Positions 26,049-38,454 of a stretch of DNA of 64,000 nucleotides are shown one piece after another. The notes below the pieces were generated by a model, which saw nothing but the letters and a program-made list of their open reading frames with translations, did no database searches and was not told the origin of the DNA. Positions within the stretch are counted from its first letter, which is position 1. Each line of letters opens with the position of its first letter. The translations under genes and the position numbers were made by a program. Origin of the DNA: Chryseobacterium indologenes (GTDB lineage Bacteria > Bacteroidota > Bacteroidia > Flavobacteriales > Weeksellaceae); contig NZ_CP074372.1 of assembly GCF_018362995.1 (NCBI RefSeq), forward strand, positions 1,488,001 to 1,552,000, written 5' to 3'.

Positions 26049-26098
26049 GACTATCTGCCGGTGATAGTAATTGTAAGCTTTTTACAGGAAATATTTTT

Positions 26099-27309
26099 TT
26101 AAAACAGGGAAAGCTGTATTGATTTCGGAGTACCGGGTTTCTGGGCATCTCCGAACACGGTCTTGCCACCAAAACGCCAGGAATTTTGTATTTCTTCTTC
26201 AATCACCTGTTGAATATCAAAATCCGGAGTAAAGTCTTTTTCGGCATTGGCAACGATCTGATGAAGTTTATTTAAGGAATTTAATTTATCAGAATTTCCC
26301 AGTCTGGATTTTTCAATCCCTTTTCTGATAATGCTGATACTTTCATCATACGTATTGACAGGGACAGGGAAAGGATGTCCGTCTTTACCTCCATGAGCAA
26401 AGGAAAATCTTGCAGGATCAGCAAATATCGATGGCGCTCCATGAATGACTTCACTTACCAAAGCCAATGATTGCATGGTTCTTGGTCCTACTCCTTCCAG
26501 CATCAGTAAATCTTCAAAATTCTGAGGCTGCTGTTCTCTGGTAACATACAGAAGTGCTCCTAAACGCTTCAGATCTACATCAGAGGCCTGCACGTCATGG
26601 TGAGCAGGAAGAATCAATGTTGCAAAATCCTTCATTACTTCTGCTGAATCGGTATGGGAGATATCTAAAATTCCTTTTCTGTTCTCTGAAGCTTCGCATC
26701 GGTAAGGTTAAGTATCTTTCCTCTTGAAATTCCGTTGATCCCCGTATGAGGCTGCTCTACAAATGATGTGATATTTTCGGAATGCCAGTGATACCGCCTT
26801 GCTGTTCCATCTGACTCATGCATTCCCTGTTGAATAACGCTCCAGTTTCCATTATCTGAAAGAATGAAATTATGCAGATACAGTTGATAGCCATCCTGAA
26901 TTGCCGTATTATCCACTTTTGCAGAAAGCTTGCTCGCCCTCACCAAATCTGTTCCGTTGAGACCTGTTTTATCCGCAATTCTGATTAACTCTGATGGAGT
27001 TTCCCGTGAAAACTTTCCTTTACCACCACAGATATAAAGTCCCAGAGACTGAGAATTGGGATTAATAGATCGTTTCAGTGCTCCCATGACAGAAGTGGTA
27101 ATTCCTGAAGAATGCCAGTCCATTCCCATCACAGCTCCAAAACTCTGAAACCAGAACGGATCTGCCAATCGGCGCAATACCTCATCTTTACCGTAATCCA
27201 TAAGAATTACTTCAATAATGGAAAGTCCAAGCACAGACATACGTTCATACAGCCACGGCGGTACTTTGCCATAGTGAAGGGGTAAATCTGCTGTTCCTGA
27301 ACGTTTCAT
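26099..27309 (-). pseudogene. DUF763 protein, disrupted by a one-base frameshift
   Basis: Two adjacent frames make one DUF763 protein of about 400 residues. The N-terminal part (27309 to 26665) starts MKRSGTADLPLHYGKVPPWL and stops after LTDAKLQRTEKEF; the rest (26635 to 26099, MKDFATLILPAHHDVQASDV...) continues the family sequence, with a helix-hairpin-helix LLMLEGVGPRTMQSLALV. Adding one G in AAAAGGA near 26673 restores EKGILDISHTDSAEVMKDF with no gap. DUF763 proteins are of unknown biochemical role, likely DNA-linked. Either a real disruption or a base error. Confidence 0.85.
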
Positions 27310-27383
27310 TATTTTAAAATGTAAAGGTAAGTTTTATTACCCTTACTATTTAATGACCCGGATCATTAATTCTATTATTACGG

Positions 27384-28559
<1,176 letters not shown>

Positions 28560-28562
28560 CTA

Positions 28563-29396
28563 TCATGCTTGTACAAATGCGACAAAATCATTGCTTAAGA
28601 CTTGTTTCCTTTTTTTGGCTTCTCTTGCAAAAACGGCAGGTGTTGTGCCGCTGTACCGTTTAAATTCTCTGCTTAAATGAGATTGATCTGTATATCCGAA
28701 TTCCTGTGCGAGTGCTGCAATAGAGGTCTTGGGAGCATGCCACAGACGATTCCTTATCTGTTCAAAACGCATCACTCCGGAGACATCTTTTACGGTCTGG
28801 CCAGAGGACTGTTTAAACTTTCTTTCTAATGTCCGGACTGTTGTATAAGCTGAATCAGCCACCTGATTGACAGGAATAGTCCCATTATTTTTTCTCATGG
28901 CAGCTCCGGCTTTGAAAAGTAGGCTATCTGCTGTAATGAGTGAATGTAATTTTAGAAAATACTGTTCTACTTCAGAAACTGCTGCTTGTATTTTCTCCTT
29001 GACAATAAGATCATTTAATGTAGTTTGAAGCTTTGCAACGGGATGTTCAAAAATATGAACTCCGTTTTCAGTTTTTTCTGATGATAATCCCAGCAAATCA
29101 AAAACAACCCATGGAAAACATCTTATTCCAATAATTTCCAATTGATTTTGAGCATAAAAAAGAGCAGGCTGATTGAGCAGCCCCATGATAAACGGGGAAG
29201 GCAAAGCCTGTAAAGTTCCGTGATGAGAAATACTGCAGCCACTTCCAAAATGGAAAATAATTTCAGCATAGCCATCCGGCATCACCGTAAATCCTGACTG
29301 TTTTTCGCCATAATCCCTTTTGTTATACCAAAAACATTTTATGGTATCCTTAAGTTCTTCCGGAACCTCAAACTCCTGATGTATATTTGAAAACAT
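28563..29396 (-). CDS. AraC-family transcriptional regulator
   Basis: A 277-residue regulator. The N-terminal 150 residues are a beta-rich sensor (DUF6597-like: DTIKCFWYNKRDY, MPDGYAEIIFHFGSG); the C-terminus has the two helix-turn-helix units of AraC, the second ending SIAALAQEFGYTDQSHLSREFKRYSGTTPAVF. It lies 48 bases upstream of the Tet(X)-like gene on the same strand, so it probably controls or is co-transcribed with it. Ligand unknown. Confidence 0.92.
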   Translation of the reverse strand: MFSNIHQEFEVPEELKDTIKCFWYNKRDYGEKQSGFTVMPDGYAEIIFHFGSGCSISHHGTLQALPSPFIMGLLNQPALFYAQNQLEIIGIRCFPWVVFDLLGLSSEKTENGVHIFEHPVAKLQTTLNDLIVKEKIQAAVSEVEQYFLKLHSLITADSLLFKAGAAMRKNNGTIPVNQVADSAYTTVRTLERKFKQSSGQTVKDVSGVMRFEQIRNRLWHAPKTSIAALAQEFGYTDQSHLSREFKRYSGTTPAVFAREAKKRKQVLSNDFVAFVQA

Positions 29397-29424
29397 GACA
29401 ATAAGCTATACAGTTTTTATAGGA

Positions 29425-29828
29425 TTAATCGTGGGAATAGAATTCAAGATCTTTATGCTTTTCTTCATTATATTCTTCTTCAAATGTAATTTTATTTCCA
29501 AAAGGATCGATTACTGTAAAAGATACAGCTCCGTAAAACGTTTTTTCAAGTCCGGGACGGTTGTATTTGTATTTTTTGTCAATTAATTCTTTATGATATT
29601 GAGAAACGCCTTCTCCCCAGGCAGCAACTCTTGTTCCCGGTGTTCCGTCTCCATGGTGTTCGCTTAAATGGAAAATGACATTTTCTCTTTTTACTTCCAT
29701 ATAAACAGGAGTATTTTCATCAAAATAATGTTCCCATACGATCTCAAATCCCAGCCAGTCTACATAGAATTCTTTTGTTTTCTGTAATCAAAAATTCTTA
29801 AAATAGGAATAATACGTTCTGCTTTCAT
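29425..29828 (-). pseudogene. VOC-family (glyoxalase superfamily) gene with a one-base frameshift
   Basis: From the ATG at 29828 the frame reads MKAERIIPILRIFDY and then meets a stop 22 codons in; the other frame continues KEFYVDWLGFEIVWEHYF and MEVKRENVIFHLSEHHGDG to the stop at 29425. One extra C near 29785 (GATTACC for GATTAC) joins them into FDYQKTKEFYVDWLGF, the usual form of this glyoxalase-superfamily protein (about 134 residues, ending ITFEEEYNEE...). A restart at 29700 would lack a third of the fold. Confidence 0.8.
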
Positions 29829-29839
29829 TGTAAGGTAGT

Positions 29840-30187
29840 TTATTGGTGAGACAGTATATTGATCAGCTTTTGAAATGGATCTTTAACAAAAAATCTGCGG
29901 ACTCCCCATTCTTCATTGGTCAGCTCGTAAGTGATTTCAAAGCCTGCATTTTTCATTTTATCATAAATTTCATCTACATTATCTACTTCAATGGAAAGGT
30001 CCGGAACTTCAGTATCATTTCCTCCCTGTTTGGCAAAGCTCATCTGAATTTTTGCCTCTTCATCGTTCCCCAATGTTTTAATCCAGCCATGATCCATCAA
30101 AACATCCAGTTCCAGAATGTCCTGATAAAAATGATTGGCTTTGGAAAGATCATCCGTTTTGATATTGGCCACAATTCTTTTTACCAT
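29840..30187 (-). CDS. VOC-family protein, 115 aa
   Basis: One VOC domain: VKRIVANIKTDDLSKANHFYQDILELDVLMDHGWIKTL at the start and WGVRRFFVKDPFQKLINILSH at the end. The NIKTDD..KA.FY and FFVKDPFG-like segments match the glyoxalase/bleomycin-resistance group. 11 bases upstream of the frameshifted VOC gene on the same strand, so likely one operon. Ligand unknown. Confidence 0.87.
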   Translation of the reverse strand: MVKRIVANIKTDDLSKANHFYQDILELDVLMDHGWIKTLGNDEEAKIQMSFAKQGGNDTEVPDLSIEVDNVDEIYDKMKNAGFEITYELTNEEWGVRRFFVKDPFQKLINILSHQ

Positions 30188-30211
30188 TTTGCAGTATTTT
30201 TTTCATTAAAA

Positions 30212-30247
30212 AAGCCTTGTGAAATTACATAAAATTTCACAAGGCTT
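30212..30247. terminator. Terminator of the 30274-30963 hydrolase gene
   Basis: AAGCCTTGTGAAAT and ATTTCACAAGGCTT form a 14-bp perfect stem with an 8-base loop; minus-strand tail TTTTTTAATG. Confidence 0.85.
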
Positions 30248-30273
30248 AATAAATTATTGTATTATATCTTGTA

Positions 30274-30963
30274 TTAAACGGAAGCTGCAGCTTCTAAAAT
30301 CAGCTGAGTAACTTCTTCAGGATGTGACGCCAATGAAGCGTGCCCCGCGTCTAAAGAGATTATTTTCTTAGGTTCAAGGCGCTCTGCCATTTCTTTTTCT
30401 GTTTCTGCAGGGATCATGCGGTCCTGCAATGAGATCTGATACCAACTTGGGAGTTTTTTCCATGCCGGTTCACCCGCTACGTCACCAAAACACTGACCGT
30501 GAATAGGTTTTTGTGATAATGACATTACCAACGCTTTTTCATCATCCAAATCCTGACAGAAAGCAGATTTGAATTCATCATATTTGATCCATAAAAAGCC
30601 TTTATCATCCGGATAAATACTTGCTCCACCCGGTGATTCTCTTCTTCCCAAAAGCGATCCCAGACTGTCTCCGGCATCAGGTGCAAATGCAGCAATATAA
30701 ACAAGTCCGGCTACTTTATCATGATTTCCGGCTCCAGAGATGACAGCGCCTCCATAGGAATGCCCTACTAAAAGCACTTTCCCATCCTGTGCATCAATAA
30801 GGTCTTTTGTCTTATTAATATCATCCTGCAGCGAAGTTAATGGGTTCTGAACACTTCTTACTTTATATCCCGCTTTTGTCAATGAAGGGATAACGTACTG
30901 CCAGTGTGACCCGTCTCCCCATGCTCCGTGTACCAAAATAATGGTTAAATCTTTTTGTTCCAT
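30274..30963 (-). CDS. Alpha/beta hydrolase, 229 aa
   Basis: A cytosolic hydrolase of the type often found near stress regulators: TIILVHGAWGDGSHWQYV (oxyanion site), LVGHSYGGAVISGAG (nucleophile Ser), and a late LDAGHASLASHPEEV with the catalytic His. The pattern HGAWGDGSHW and GHSYGG is the one annotated as salicylate esterase/pimeloyl-ester-like; the real substrate is unknown. The Crp/Fnr gene at 31032 lies 68 bases upstream on the same strand and may regulate it. Confidence 0.9.
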   Translation of the reverse strand: MEQKDLTIILVHGAWGDGSHWQYVIPSLTKAGYKVRSVQNPLTSLQDDINKTKDLIDAQDGKVLLVGHSYGGAVISGAGNHDKVAGLVYIAAFAPDAGDSLGSLLGRRESPGGASIYPDDKGFLWIKYDEFKSAFCQDLDDEKALVMSLSQKPIHGQCFGDVAGEPAWKKLPSWYQISLQDRMIPAETEKEMAERLEPKKIISLDAGHASLASHPEEVTQLILEAAASV

Positions 30964-31031
30964 AATGATTGTGTTAAAATTTGATCATGGTAAAGCTACG
31001 GTATAAAACTATCTGCAGACGTTAACTTAAG

Positions 31032-31607
31032 TTAATTAACTATCCGGCTTCTTATCCGGCTGAGTGATTGTTCTGTTACGCCCAAATAACTGGCAATATG
31101 TTTCTGAGCTATTTTCTGAAAGAGTGCAGGTTGTTTTTTGACAAGATTGAGATATCTGTTTTCGGGGGAAAAACACAGCAGATCGTCGATCCGTTTTTTG
31201 GCATCCAGATAAATTTTTTCACTCATCACTCTCCCAAATTGCTGCCAGTAAGCTTCTTTTTTGTATAAAGCCCGCAGATGGTCTTTACTCAGCAGTAAAA
31301 TCTCACAGTTTTCCAGGGCCTGGATATTCATATTGGAAACGGTATCACAAAGTATACTTTCGTAATCGGTAAAAAATTCATTTTCAAAATAGAACCCAAA
31401 ATTGATTTCACGACCTTGGTCATTGATATAAAAACATCTGATAGTCCCTTTTTTAATAAAGCCCAGATATTTGCATTTTTCTCCCTGCTTCAGAAAAAAG
31501 TCAGATTTTAAAAGCTTTGTATCATGAAGGAGAGCATAAAATTCTTCAAAGTGTTCTGAGTCTACCTGAAAAAGTTCTCCGTATTTCTTGTAATTGTCTT
31601 GCATCAT
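31032..31607 (-). CDS. Crp/Fnr-family transcriptional regulator
   Basis: A 191-residue regulator: beta-roll ligand domain (LKSDFFLKQGEKCKYLGFIKKGTIRCFYI, GFYFENEFFTDYESIL) and a C-terminal winged helix ending KHIASYLGVTEQSLSRIRSRI. No cAMP signature is seen. The start is set at the first of two ATGs (31607, 31604); the longer frame overlaps the terminator downstream of tpx. Positioned to control the hydrolase at 30274. Confidence 0.9.
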   Translation of the reverse strand: MMQDNYKKYGELFQVDSEHFEEFYALLHDTKLLKSDFFLKQGEKCKYLGFIKKGTIRCFYINDQGREINFGFYFENEFFTDYESILCDTVSNMNIQALENCEILLLSKDHLRALYKKEAYWQQFGRVMSEKIYLDAKKRIDDLLCFSPENRYLNLVKKQPALFQKIAQKHIASYLGVTEQSLSRIRSRIVN

Positions 31608-31635
31608 TTGGTGTTTTTGAGGTTTTATATTCAAA

Positions 31636-31670
31636 AAAAGCCTTGCAAAAATTACATTCACAAGGCTTTT
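31636..31670. terminator. Terminator of tpx
   Basis: AAAAGCCTTG pairs with CAAGGCTTTT over a 15-base loop. The loop is AT-rich and the tail on the minus strand is TTTTTTTGA. Confidence 0.75.
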
Positions 31671-31688
31671 CTACAAAAATTATTTCTA

Positions 31689-32189
31689 TTATTTCAATGC
31701 TGCAAGAGCGGCATCGTAATTAGGTTCGTTTGCAATTTCCGGAACCTGCTCAGTATAAATTACTTTATTGTTTTCGTCTGTAACGATCACGGCACGGCTC
31801 AATAAACCTTTCATAGGAGAATCTGCGATTGTCACTTCATAATCATCTCCGAAGCTGCTTCTGAAATCTGAAAGTGTTTCCACATTATTCAAGCCTTCAG
31901 CCGCACAGAATCTTCCCAGAGCAAACGGAAGGTCTTTTGAAACGTTGATGATTACTGTATTATCAAGTTTTGAAGCCTCTTCATTGAATTTTCTGGAAGA
32001 AGCAGCACAAGTTGGGGTATCAATACTTGGGAAGATATTGAATACTTTTTTCTTTCCGTCAAACGTTTCAAGTGTTTTCACATTTAATCCTGAATCTACC
32101 AATGCAAAATCCTTTACAGTGGTTCCTACAGATGGTAATGCTCCTATTGTGTGTACTTCGTTTCCTTTTAAAGTGATTGTCGTGGACAT
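31689..32189 (-). CDS. tpx: Thiol peroxidase (cytosolic)
   Basis: A 166-residue 2-Cys atypical peroxiredoxin. The peroxidatic Cys is in FPSIDTPTCAASSRKFNE and the resolving Cys in GRFCAAEGLNNV, the standard Tpx layout; the protein reduces lipid and alkyl hydroperoxides with thioredoxin. It lacks a signal peptide, unlike its paralogue at 54635. A TAAATTTG box at 32211-32218 serves as its promoter element. Confidence 0.96.
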   Translation of the reverse strand: MSTTITLKGNEVHTIGALPSVGTTVKDFALVDSGLNVKTLETFDGKKKVFNIFPSIDTPTCAASSRKFNEEASKLDNTVIINVSKDLPFALGRFCAAEGLNNVETLSDFRSSFGDDYEVTIADSPMKGLLSRAVIVTDENNKVIYTEQVPEIANEPNYDAALAALK

Positions 32190-32210
32190 AATTTTATTTT
32201 TTTAGTTTTT

Positions 32211-32218
32211 CAAATTTA
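32211..32218 (-). promoter_or_regulatory. -7 box of tpx
   Basis: TAAATTTG on the minus strand, an exact TAnnTTTG, 22 bases before the tpx ATG. No clear -33 TTG at the usual distance. Confidence 0.45.
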
Positions 32219-34766
<2,548 letters not shown>

Positions 34767-34772
34767 GAGTTT

Positions 34773-36080
34773 ATGAAAAAAACTATAACCATATTATTTG
34801 CTTATTTATCAATATTTTCATGCAGCAGTTCAAACGATGATATTACGGAGGTGGTAACAGTAACACCTCCTGTTATTGAAAATAAGATCAATTTAACTTC
34901 AACTTACAGTGATACCACTGAAACAGTAAGCTTAAAATGGACGCTCAGTGGAGAGGCCACTTATAATCATTATAAAATTGTAAGAAGTGATTCTCAAAAC
35001 GGGGTACAATCCGAAATTGGTAATAGCTATCCGAATCAGTTTACATTTACTTCAGCCGTACCATTTAACCCTTATGTAGAATATCAGGTTATTGGTATTA
35101 AGGCTAATGGTGAAGAGGTTAAAAGTAACATTATAAAAATTGAAAGACCTGAGATTAAATTGATTAATCTTAAAACTTTTGATGCTCAATTTGATAAAAA
35201 TTCCGGAAAATTATATCTTTTAGATACAGATGGAAAAATTACTCTTTATGATGTGAATACTGGCTCAATTACCCATCAGGTCAGTACTAATGCTACTTTA
35301 GGATATTCTGATCTTGGGATTTATAATGGTAATGTAGAATTATATGTTCCCAGAAATGATGGCTGGGTAGATATTTATGACGGTAACGACTTGACATTAA
35401 AAGATCAGATAAGCTTCGGAATGCCTCTTATAAGTACTATTTATCACAATGGTAAGCTTTATGGCTCTCCGAATTCCAACAGTTCTAGTAGTTCCAACGT
35501 TATTAAATCAATAGACAGAACGACTAAGGTTCTAGTTTCTCAATCACCTAACAATTATTATTATACGGGAAGGATGAAAAAAGCTGTAGTGGGGAATTCT
35601 TTACAATTATATACCATAACACAGAATATTTCACCTGTAGATATGAACCTTTATACTTTTGATCTTAACGGTAATTATATCAGCCATCAAAGTGATTCTT
35701 ATCATGGAGACCACCCTCTTAATTATAGAATATTTGAAGCATTTCCTGATGGAAGAACTATTACTGCAAGTTCTGGTTCAGTATATAATTCGCAAATGAT
35801 TTACCAGAATGATCTGCCTTCTGGAAACTCTAAACTTTCAAGTTTTGATTTTGATAGCAACAGTATTATTGCAGGAAGTGGAAATAGAACTATTGAGTTT
35901 TACAACATCAATTCTTACACAAAAACCAAGACAATCAATACAAAGAAATACCCTTATAAAGTATTTAACTACAATAACAAGGTTGTTTGCGTAAGCTCAG
36001 TTACTCAGCTTAATCTTCAATATTATGATTATTCGGGAATCATTCCTGACAATATAATGATCGAAATTTTTGACAAATAG
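34773..36080 (+). CDS. Lipoprotein with FnIII-like and beta-propeller-like domains, 435 aa
   Basis: An exported lipoprotein (lipobox IFSC, Cys17). Residues about 40-125 resemble a fibronectin type III domain (ETVSLKWTLSGEATYNHYKIVRSD, YVEYQVIGIKANGEEV), and residues about 130-430 form repeats of about 45 residues (FDKNSGKLYLLDTDGKITLYDV, GNRTIEFYNINSYT) like a 6- or 7-bladed propeller. Probably surface-exposed or periplasmic; the ligand is unknown. It starts 6 bases after icd, but the codon use is more AT-rich, so functional linkage is doubtful. A terminator follows. Confidence 0.82.
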   Translation: MKKTITILFAYLSIFSCSSSNDDITEVVTVTPPVIENKINLTSTYSDTTETVSLKWTLSGEATYNHYKIVRSDSQNGVQSEIGNSYPNQFTFTSAVPFNPYVEYQVIGIKANGEEVKSNIIKIERPEIKLINLKTFDAQFDKNSGKLYLLDTDGKITLYDVNTGSITHQVSTNATLGYSDLGIYNGNVELYVPRNDGWVDIYDGNDLTLKDQISFGMPLISTIYHNGKLYGSPNSNSSSSSNVIKSIDRTTKVLVSQSPNNYYYTGRMKKAVVGNSLQLYTITQNISPVDMNLYTFDLNGNYISHQSDSYHGDHPLNYRIFEAFPDGRTITASSGSVYNSQMIYQNDLPSGNSKLSSFDFDSNSIIAGSGNRTIEFYNINSYTKTKTINTKKYPYKVFNYNNKVVCVSSVTQLNLQYYDYSGIIPDNIMIEIFDK

Positions 36081-36085
36081 TTATA

Positions 36086-36114
36086 AACCTCTCCTTAGTG
36101 AGAGGTTTTTTATT
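36086..36114. terminator. Terminator after the lipoprotein gene
   Basis: AACCTCTC pairs with GAGAGGTT over a 6-base loop, followed by TTTTTATTT. It may also serve the converging HxlR gene. Confidence 0.85.
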
Positions 36115-36116
36115 TA

Positions 36117-36455
36117 TTATTTTCCATCCTGCACAATTACTCTTCTATGCTCCCTACCCCATTTAATCATTTCCATAATAATGTTTCCAAAGGTTCTGCA
36201 GTATTCCGTGGGTTCATATTCTATTAAAACGGGAGTGTCGGGGTAAACGGTGCGTTTTAACAACTTGTTCAGTTCCATATCTTTCAGTTCTTTTGAAAGC
36301 ATTCTGGTGGTAATTCCGGGAATACTCCGTTCAATTTCCCTGAACCGTCTATTCCCGTTACAAAGCGAATTGATCACAGGAATTCTCCATTTTCCTCCGA
36401 TAAAGTAAAGGGTATCCTGTAAAGCTCTAAGTTCTTCTGTCTGATCTCTTTCCAT
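36117..36455 (-). CDS. HxlR-family transcriptional regulator
   Basis: A 112-residue winged-helix regulator: FIGGKWRIPVINSLCNGNRRFREIERSIPGITTRMLSKELKDME is the full MarR/HxlR DNA-binding core. The ATG at 36455 starts the family sequence MERDQTEELRALQDTL. Divergent from the SDR gene at 36556, which it most likely controls through the TGATA(C/T) repeats between the genes (36471-36525). Confidence 0.93.
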   Translation of the reverse strand: MERDQTEELRALQDTLYFIGGKWRIPVINSLCNGNRRFREIERSIPGITTRMLSKELKDMELNKLLKRTVYPDTPVLIEYEPTEYCRTFGNIIMEMIKWGREHRRVIVQDGK

Positions 36456-36470
36456 AATTGCAAAGTTAAG

Positions 36471-36525
36471 TGATATCACGAATGATACTGGTATACTCTG
36501 TGATACTGATTACAAAAGTATATCA
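36471..36525. promoter_or_regulatory. Probable HxlR operator (TGATAC/TGATAT repeats)
   Basis: TGATATCAC at 36471, TGATACTGG at 36483, TGATACTGA at 36501 and the inverse AGTATATCA ending at 36525. The two TGATACTG copies are 18 bp apart. The cluster lies between the HxlR and SDR start codons and overlaps the expected promoter region of the SDR gene. Confidence 0.45.
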
Positions 36526-36533
36526 TTTTGAAA

Positions 36534-36541
36534 TAACTTTG
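36534..36541 (+). promoter_or_regulatory. -7 box of the SDR gene
   Basis: TAACTTTG, an exact TAnnTTTG, 14 bases before the ATG at 36556. Confidence 0.5.
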
Positions 36542-36555
36542 TCAAAAATTTTACA

Positions 36556-37302
36556 ATGAAAAAATTCAGTAACAAACTGGCTATTGTGACAGGAGGAAAC
36601 AGCGGAATAGGATTCGCTGCAGCAAAAGAACTTATTTCAGAAGGAGCAACGGTCATTATCACCGGAAGACGAAAAGAAGCTGTAGAAAAAGCAGCTCAGG
36701 AGCTCGGAGCAATCCCGTTCACCGCAGACCAGGCAAACCTTAATGATATTGATCTTTTAAAAGAAAAAGTAGAAAAACAGTTCGGGAAAATAGATATCCT
36801 ATTTATCAATGCAGGAATTACAGGAACCCTGACCTCCATTGAGAATATGGATGTTGAAAATTTTGATCAGGTGATGAACATCAATTTCAGGGGTGCATAT
36901 TTTACATTAAGCAAATTCATTCCATTATTGAATGATGGTGCTTCTGTCATCTTTTTATCTTCTATTGTGGCTTCTACGTACAAACCTAACAGTTCTGCTT
37001 ATCAGGCAAGCAAAGCTGCATTGAACTCAATTGCAAAAACAGCAGCGGCAGAATTAGCTCCAAGAAAAATCAGAGTGAATATGATCAGTCCCGGTCCGAT
37101 AAAAACTGAGATTATGAGTAAGGCCGGACTTGATGAAGAGACATTGAAAAATATTCAAAACCATCTCGTTGATCAGATTCCATTGAAAAAAATGGGAACA
37201 GCTGAAGAAGTTGCCAAATTGGTTACTTATTTATCAGATGATCAGGTTTCAAGCTATGTCACCGGAACCGAAATTGTGATAGACGGCGGTATAACTTTAT
37301 AA
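36556..37302 (+). CDS. SDR-family oxidoreductase, 248 aa
   Basis: A classical short-chain dehydrogenase: TGGNSGIGFAAAKEL (NADP site, with following R-R suggesting NADP), INAGI, the catalytic Ser in SSIVAST, YQASKAA with Tyr/Lys, and SPGPIKTE. The substrate is unknown. In many bacteria such a gene is paired with an HxlR regulator and responds to quinones or aldehydes; here the HxlR gene is divergent. It ends at a strong terminator. Confidence 0.93.
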   Translation: MKKFSNKLAIVTGGNSGIGFAAAKELISEGATVIITGRRKEAVEKAAQELGAIPFTADQANLNDIDLLKEKVEKQFGKIDILFINAGITGTLTSIENMDVENFDQVMNINFRGAYFTLSKFIPLLNDGASVIFLSSIVASTYKPNSSAYQASKAALNSIAKTAAAELAPRKIRVNMISPGPIKTEIMSKAGLDEETLKNIQNHLVDQIPLKKMGTAEEVAKLVTYLSDDQVSSYVTGTEIVIDGGITL

Positions 37303-37319
37303 GCAATAGATTTGATCAG

Positions 37320-37350
37320 ATCCCGGTAACCCAATTACCGGGATTTTTCT
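37320..37350 (+). terminator. Terminator after the SDR gene
   Basis: ATCCCGGTAA and TTACCGGGAT pair perfectly over a 5-base loop, followed by TTTTTC. Confidence 0.87.
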
Positions 37351-37374
37351 TGTGTATTTTCGGGGCTCAAAATT

Positions 37375-37407
37375 CCGGATCCACCTTTTGATTTGTCCGG
37401 TTCGACC
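37375..37407 (+). promoter_or_regulatory. LytTR-type operator, copy A
   Basis: CCGGATCCACC (37375-37385) and CCGGTTCGACC (37397-37407), two 11-base direct repeats starting 22 bp apart. The same pair stands at 41036-41068. The segment TTTGATTTGTCCGGTT is identical in both. From its last base to TACTTTTG there are exactly 37 bases in both copies. Confidence 0.75.
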
Positions 37408-37439
37408 TGTTTTCCGTTTTACAGCATAGACTATCCATC

Positions 37440-37447
37440 TACTTTTG
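37440..37447 (+). promoter_or_regulatory. -7 box of the P460 cytochrome operon
   Basis: TACTTTTG, an exact TAnnTTTG, preceded by ATC and by no clear -33 TTG, as expected of an activator-dependent promoter. Identical box at 41101. Confidence 0.65.
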
Positions 37448-37473
37448 ATCTAGAAATAAAAACAATACTCATT

Positions 37474-38454
37474 ATGGATACCGTAAAGAAAAAAAGAAAC
37501 TTCGTTGCTATAGCATTTCTGGTGATATCAGGAGTCTTTGGTGGATTGCAGCTCTTCAGCAAACCATTGGAAGGAAAACCTGTTACAGGAAAGATTGAAG
37601 CGCCAAGGGAAGTGATCAGTATTCTTGAAAACTCATGTTTCAACTGCCATTCCAACCAGCAAAATCTAAGTTGGTATGATAAAATTGCTCCTGTTTCGTG
37701 GACTGTGAATAAAGACATCAAAAGAGCCAGAGAAGTTCTGAATTTCTCAGAATGGGAAAAACTCTCTCCGGCTGAACATCAGGGGAAAATGTATGCTATC
37801 CTCAATATGATGCAGAGCGGGAAAATGCCTCTTCATGAATACACCCTTCTGCATCCATCTGCTAAGATTACAGAAAAAGATATTGAAACCATCAAAAAAT
37901 ACACGCTTTCATTATCTTCAGTAAATCCGGCAGCACAGCATAAAAATGAACCTCATCCAGTTCCCGCGGCATCTGTTGCAGCTCCGGCAAAATTTCCGGT
38001 TTCTCCCAATGGAGTTCAGTATACTCCTGATTTCAAAAACTGGAAAGTGATCAGTATGAGTACTCTTTTTGACAATTCTATCCGGGTTATTTATGGAAAT
38101 GATATTGCAGTAAAAGCTGTGGAAACAGAGAACTTTCATCCATGGCCAGACGGAAGTATTGTTGTAAAATCTGTATGGAAACAGGACGAGTTTCCCGGCG
38201 GAGAGATCAGACCAGGAAAATTCATCAATGCTCAGTTCATGGTAAAAGATTCTAAACAGTATAAAGATACTGAAGGCTGGGGATTTGCAAAATTCTCCGG
38301 AGATGACCTTCATCCTACAGGAAAAACGGCATCATTCGCCAAAGAATCATGTATCGCCTGCCACAGACAGCTCGCAGAAAAAACAGGATATCTTTTTGAT
38401 GTTCCCATGAAAGTAAATACTCAAAGATTAATCCAAAATTTACAGAAAAAATGA
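37474..38454 (+). CDS. Heme-binding / cytochrome P460-type protein (two c-type heme sites)
   Basis: A 326-residue exported protein (N-terminal membrane anchor, residues 9-28). Residues about 40-150 are a heme-binding domain (Haem_bd type) with CFNCH at 55-59; residues about 175-320 are a cytochrome P460-type domain with CIACH at 293-297. Between them lies a Pro/Ala linker (about 155-175). P460 domains in other bacteria oxidise hydroxylamine or bind NO-like ligands; here the activity is not known. The ATG at 37474 follows the predicted promoter; a longer frame would start upstream of the promoter box. Its stop overlaps the next start (ATGA). Confidence 0.88.
   Translation: MDTVKKKRNFVAIAFLVISGVFGGLQLFSKPLEGKPVTGKIEAPREVISILENSCFNCHSNQQNLSWYDKIAPVSWTVNKDIKRAREVLNFSEWEKLSPAEHQGKMYAILNMMQSGKMPLHEYTLLHPSAKITEKDIETIKKYTLSLSSVNPAAQHKNEPHPVPAASVAAPAKFPVSPNGVQYTPDFKNWKVISMSTLFDNSIRVIYGNDIAVKAVETENFHPWPDGSIVVKSVWKQDEFPGGEIRPGKFINAQFMVKDSKQYKDTEGWGFAKFSGDDLHPTGKTASFAKESCIACHRQLAEKTGYLFDVPMKVNTQRLIQNLQKK

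Noticed and set aside
26099..26635. Separate gene encoding a DUF763 C-terminal protein
   Set aside because: The residues between the two frames complete the family sequence once one base is added, so two separate genes are unlikely.
29425..29700. Intact 91-residue VOC gene starting at 29700
   Set aside because: It lacks the first third of the fold, which is present in another frame just upstream; a frameshift explains both.
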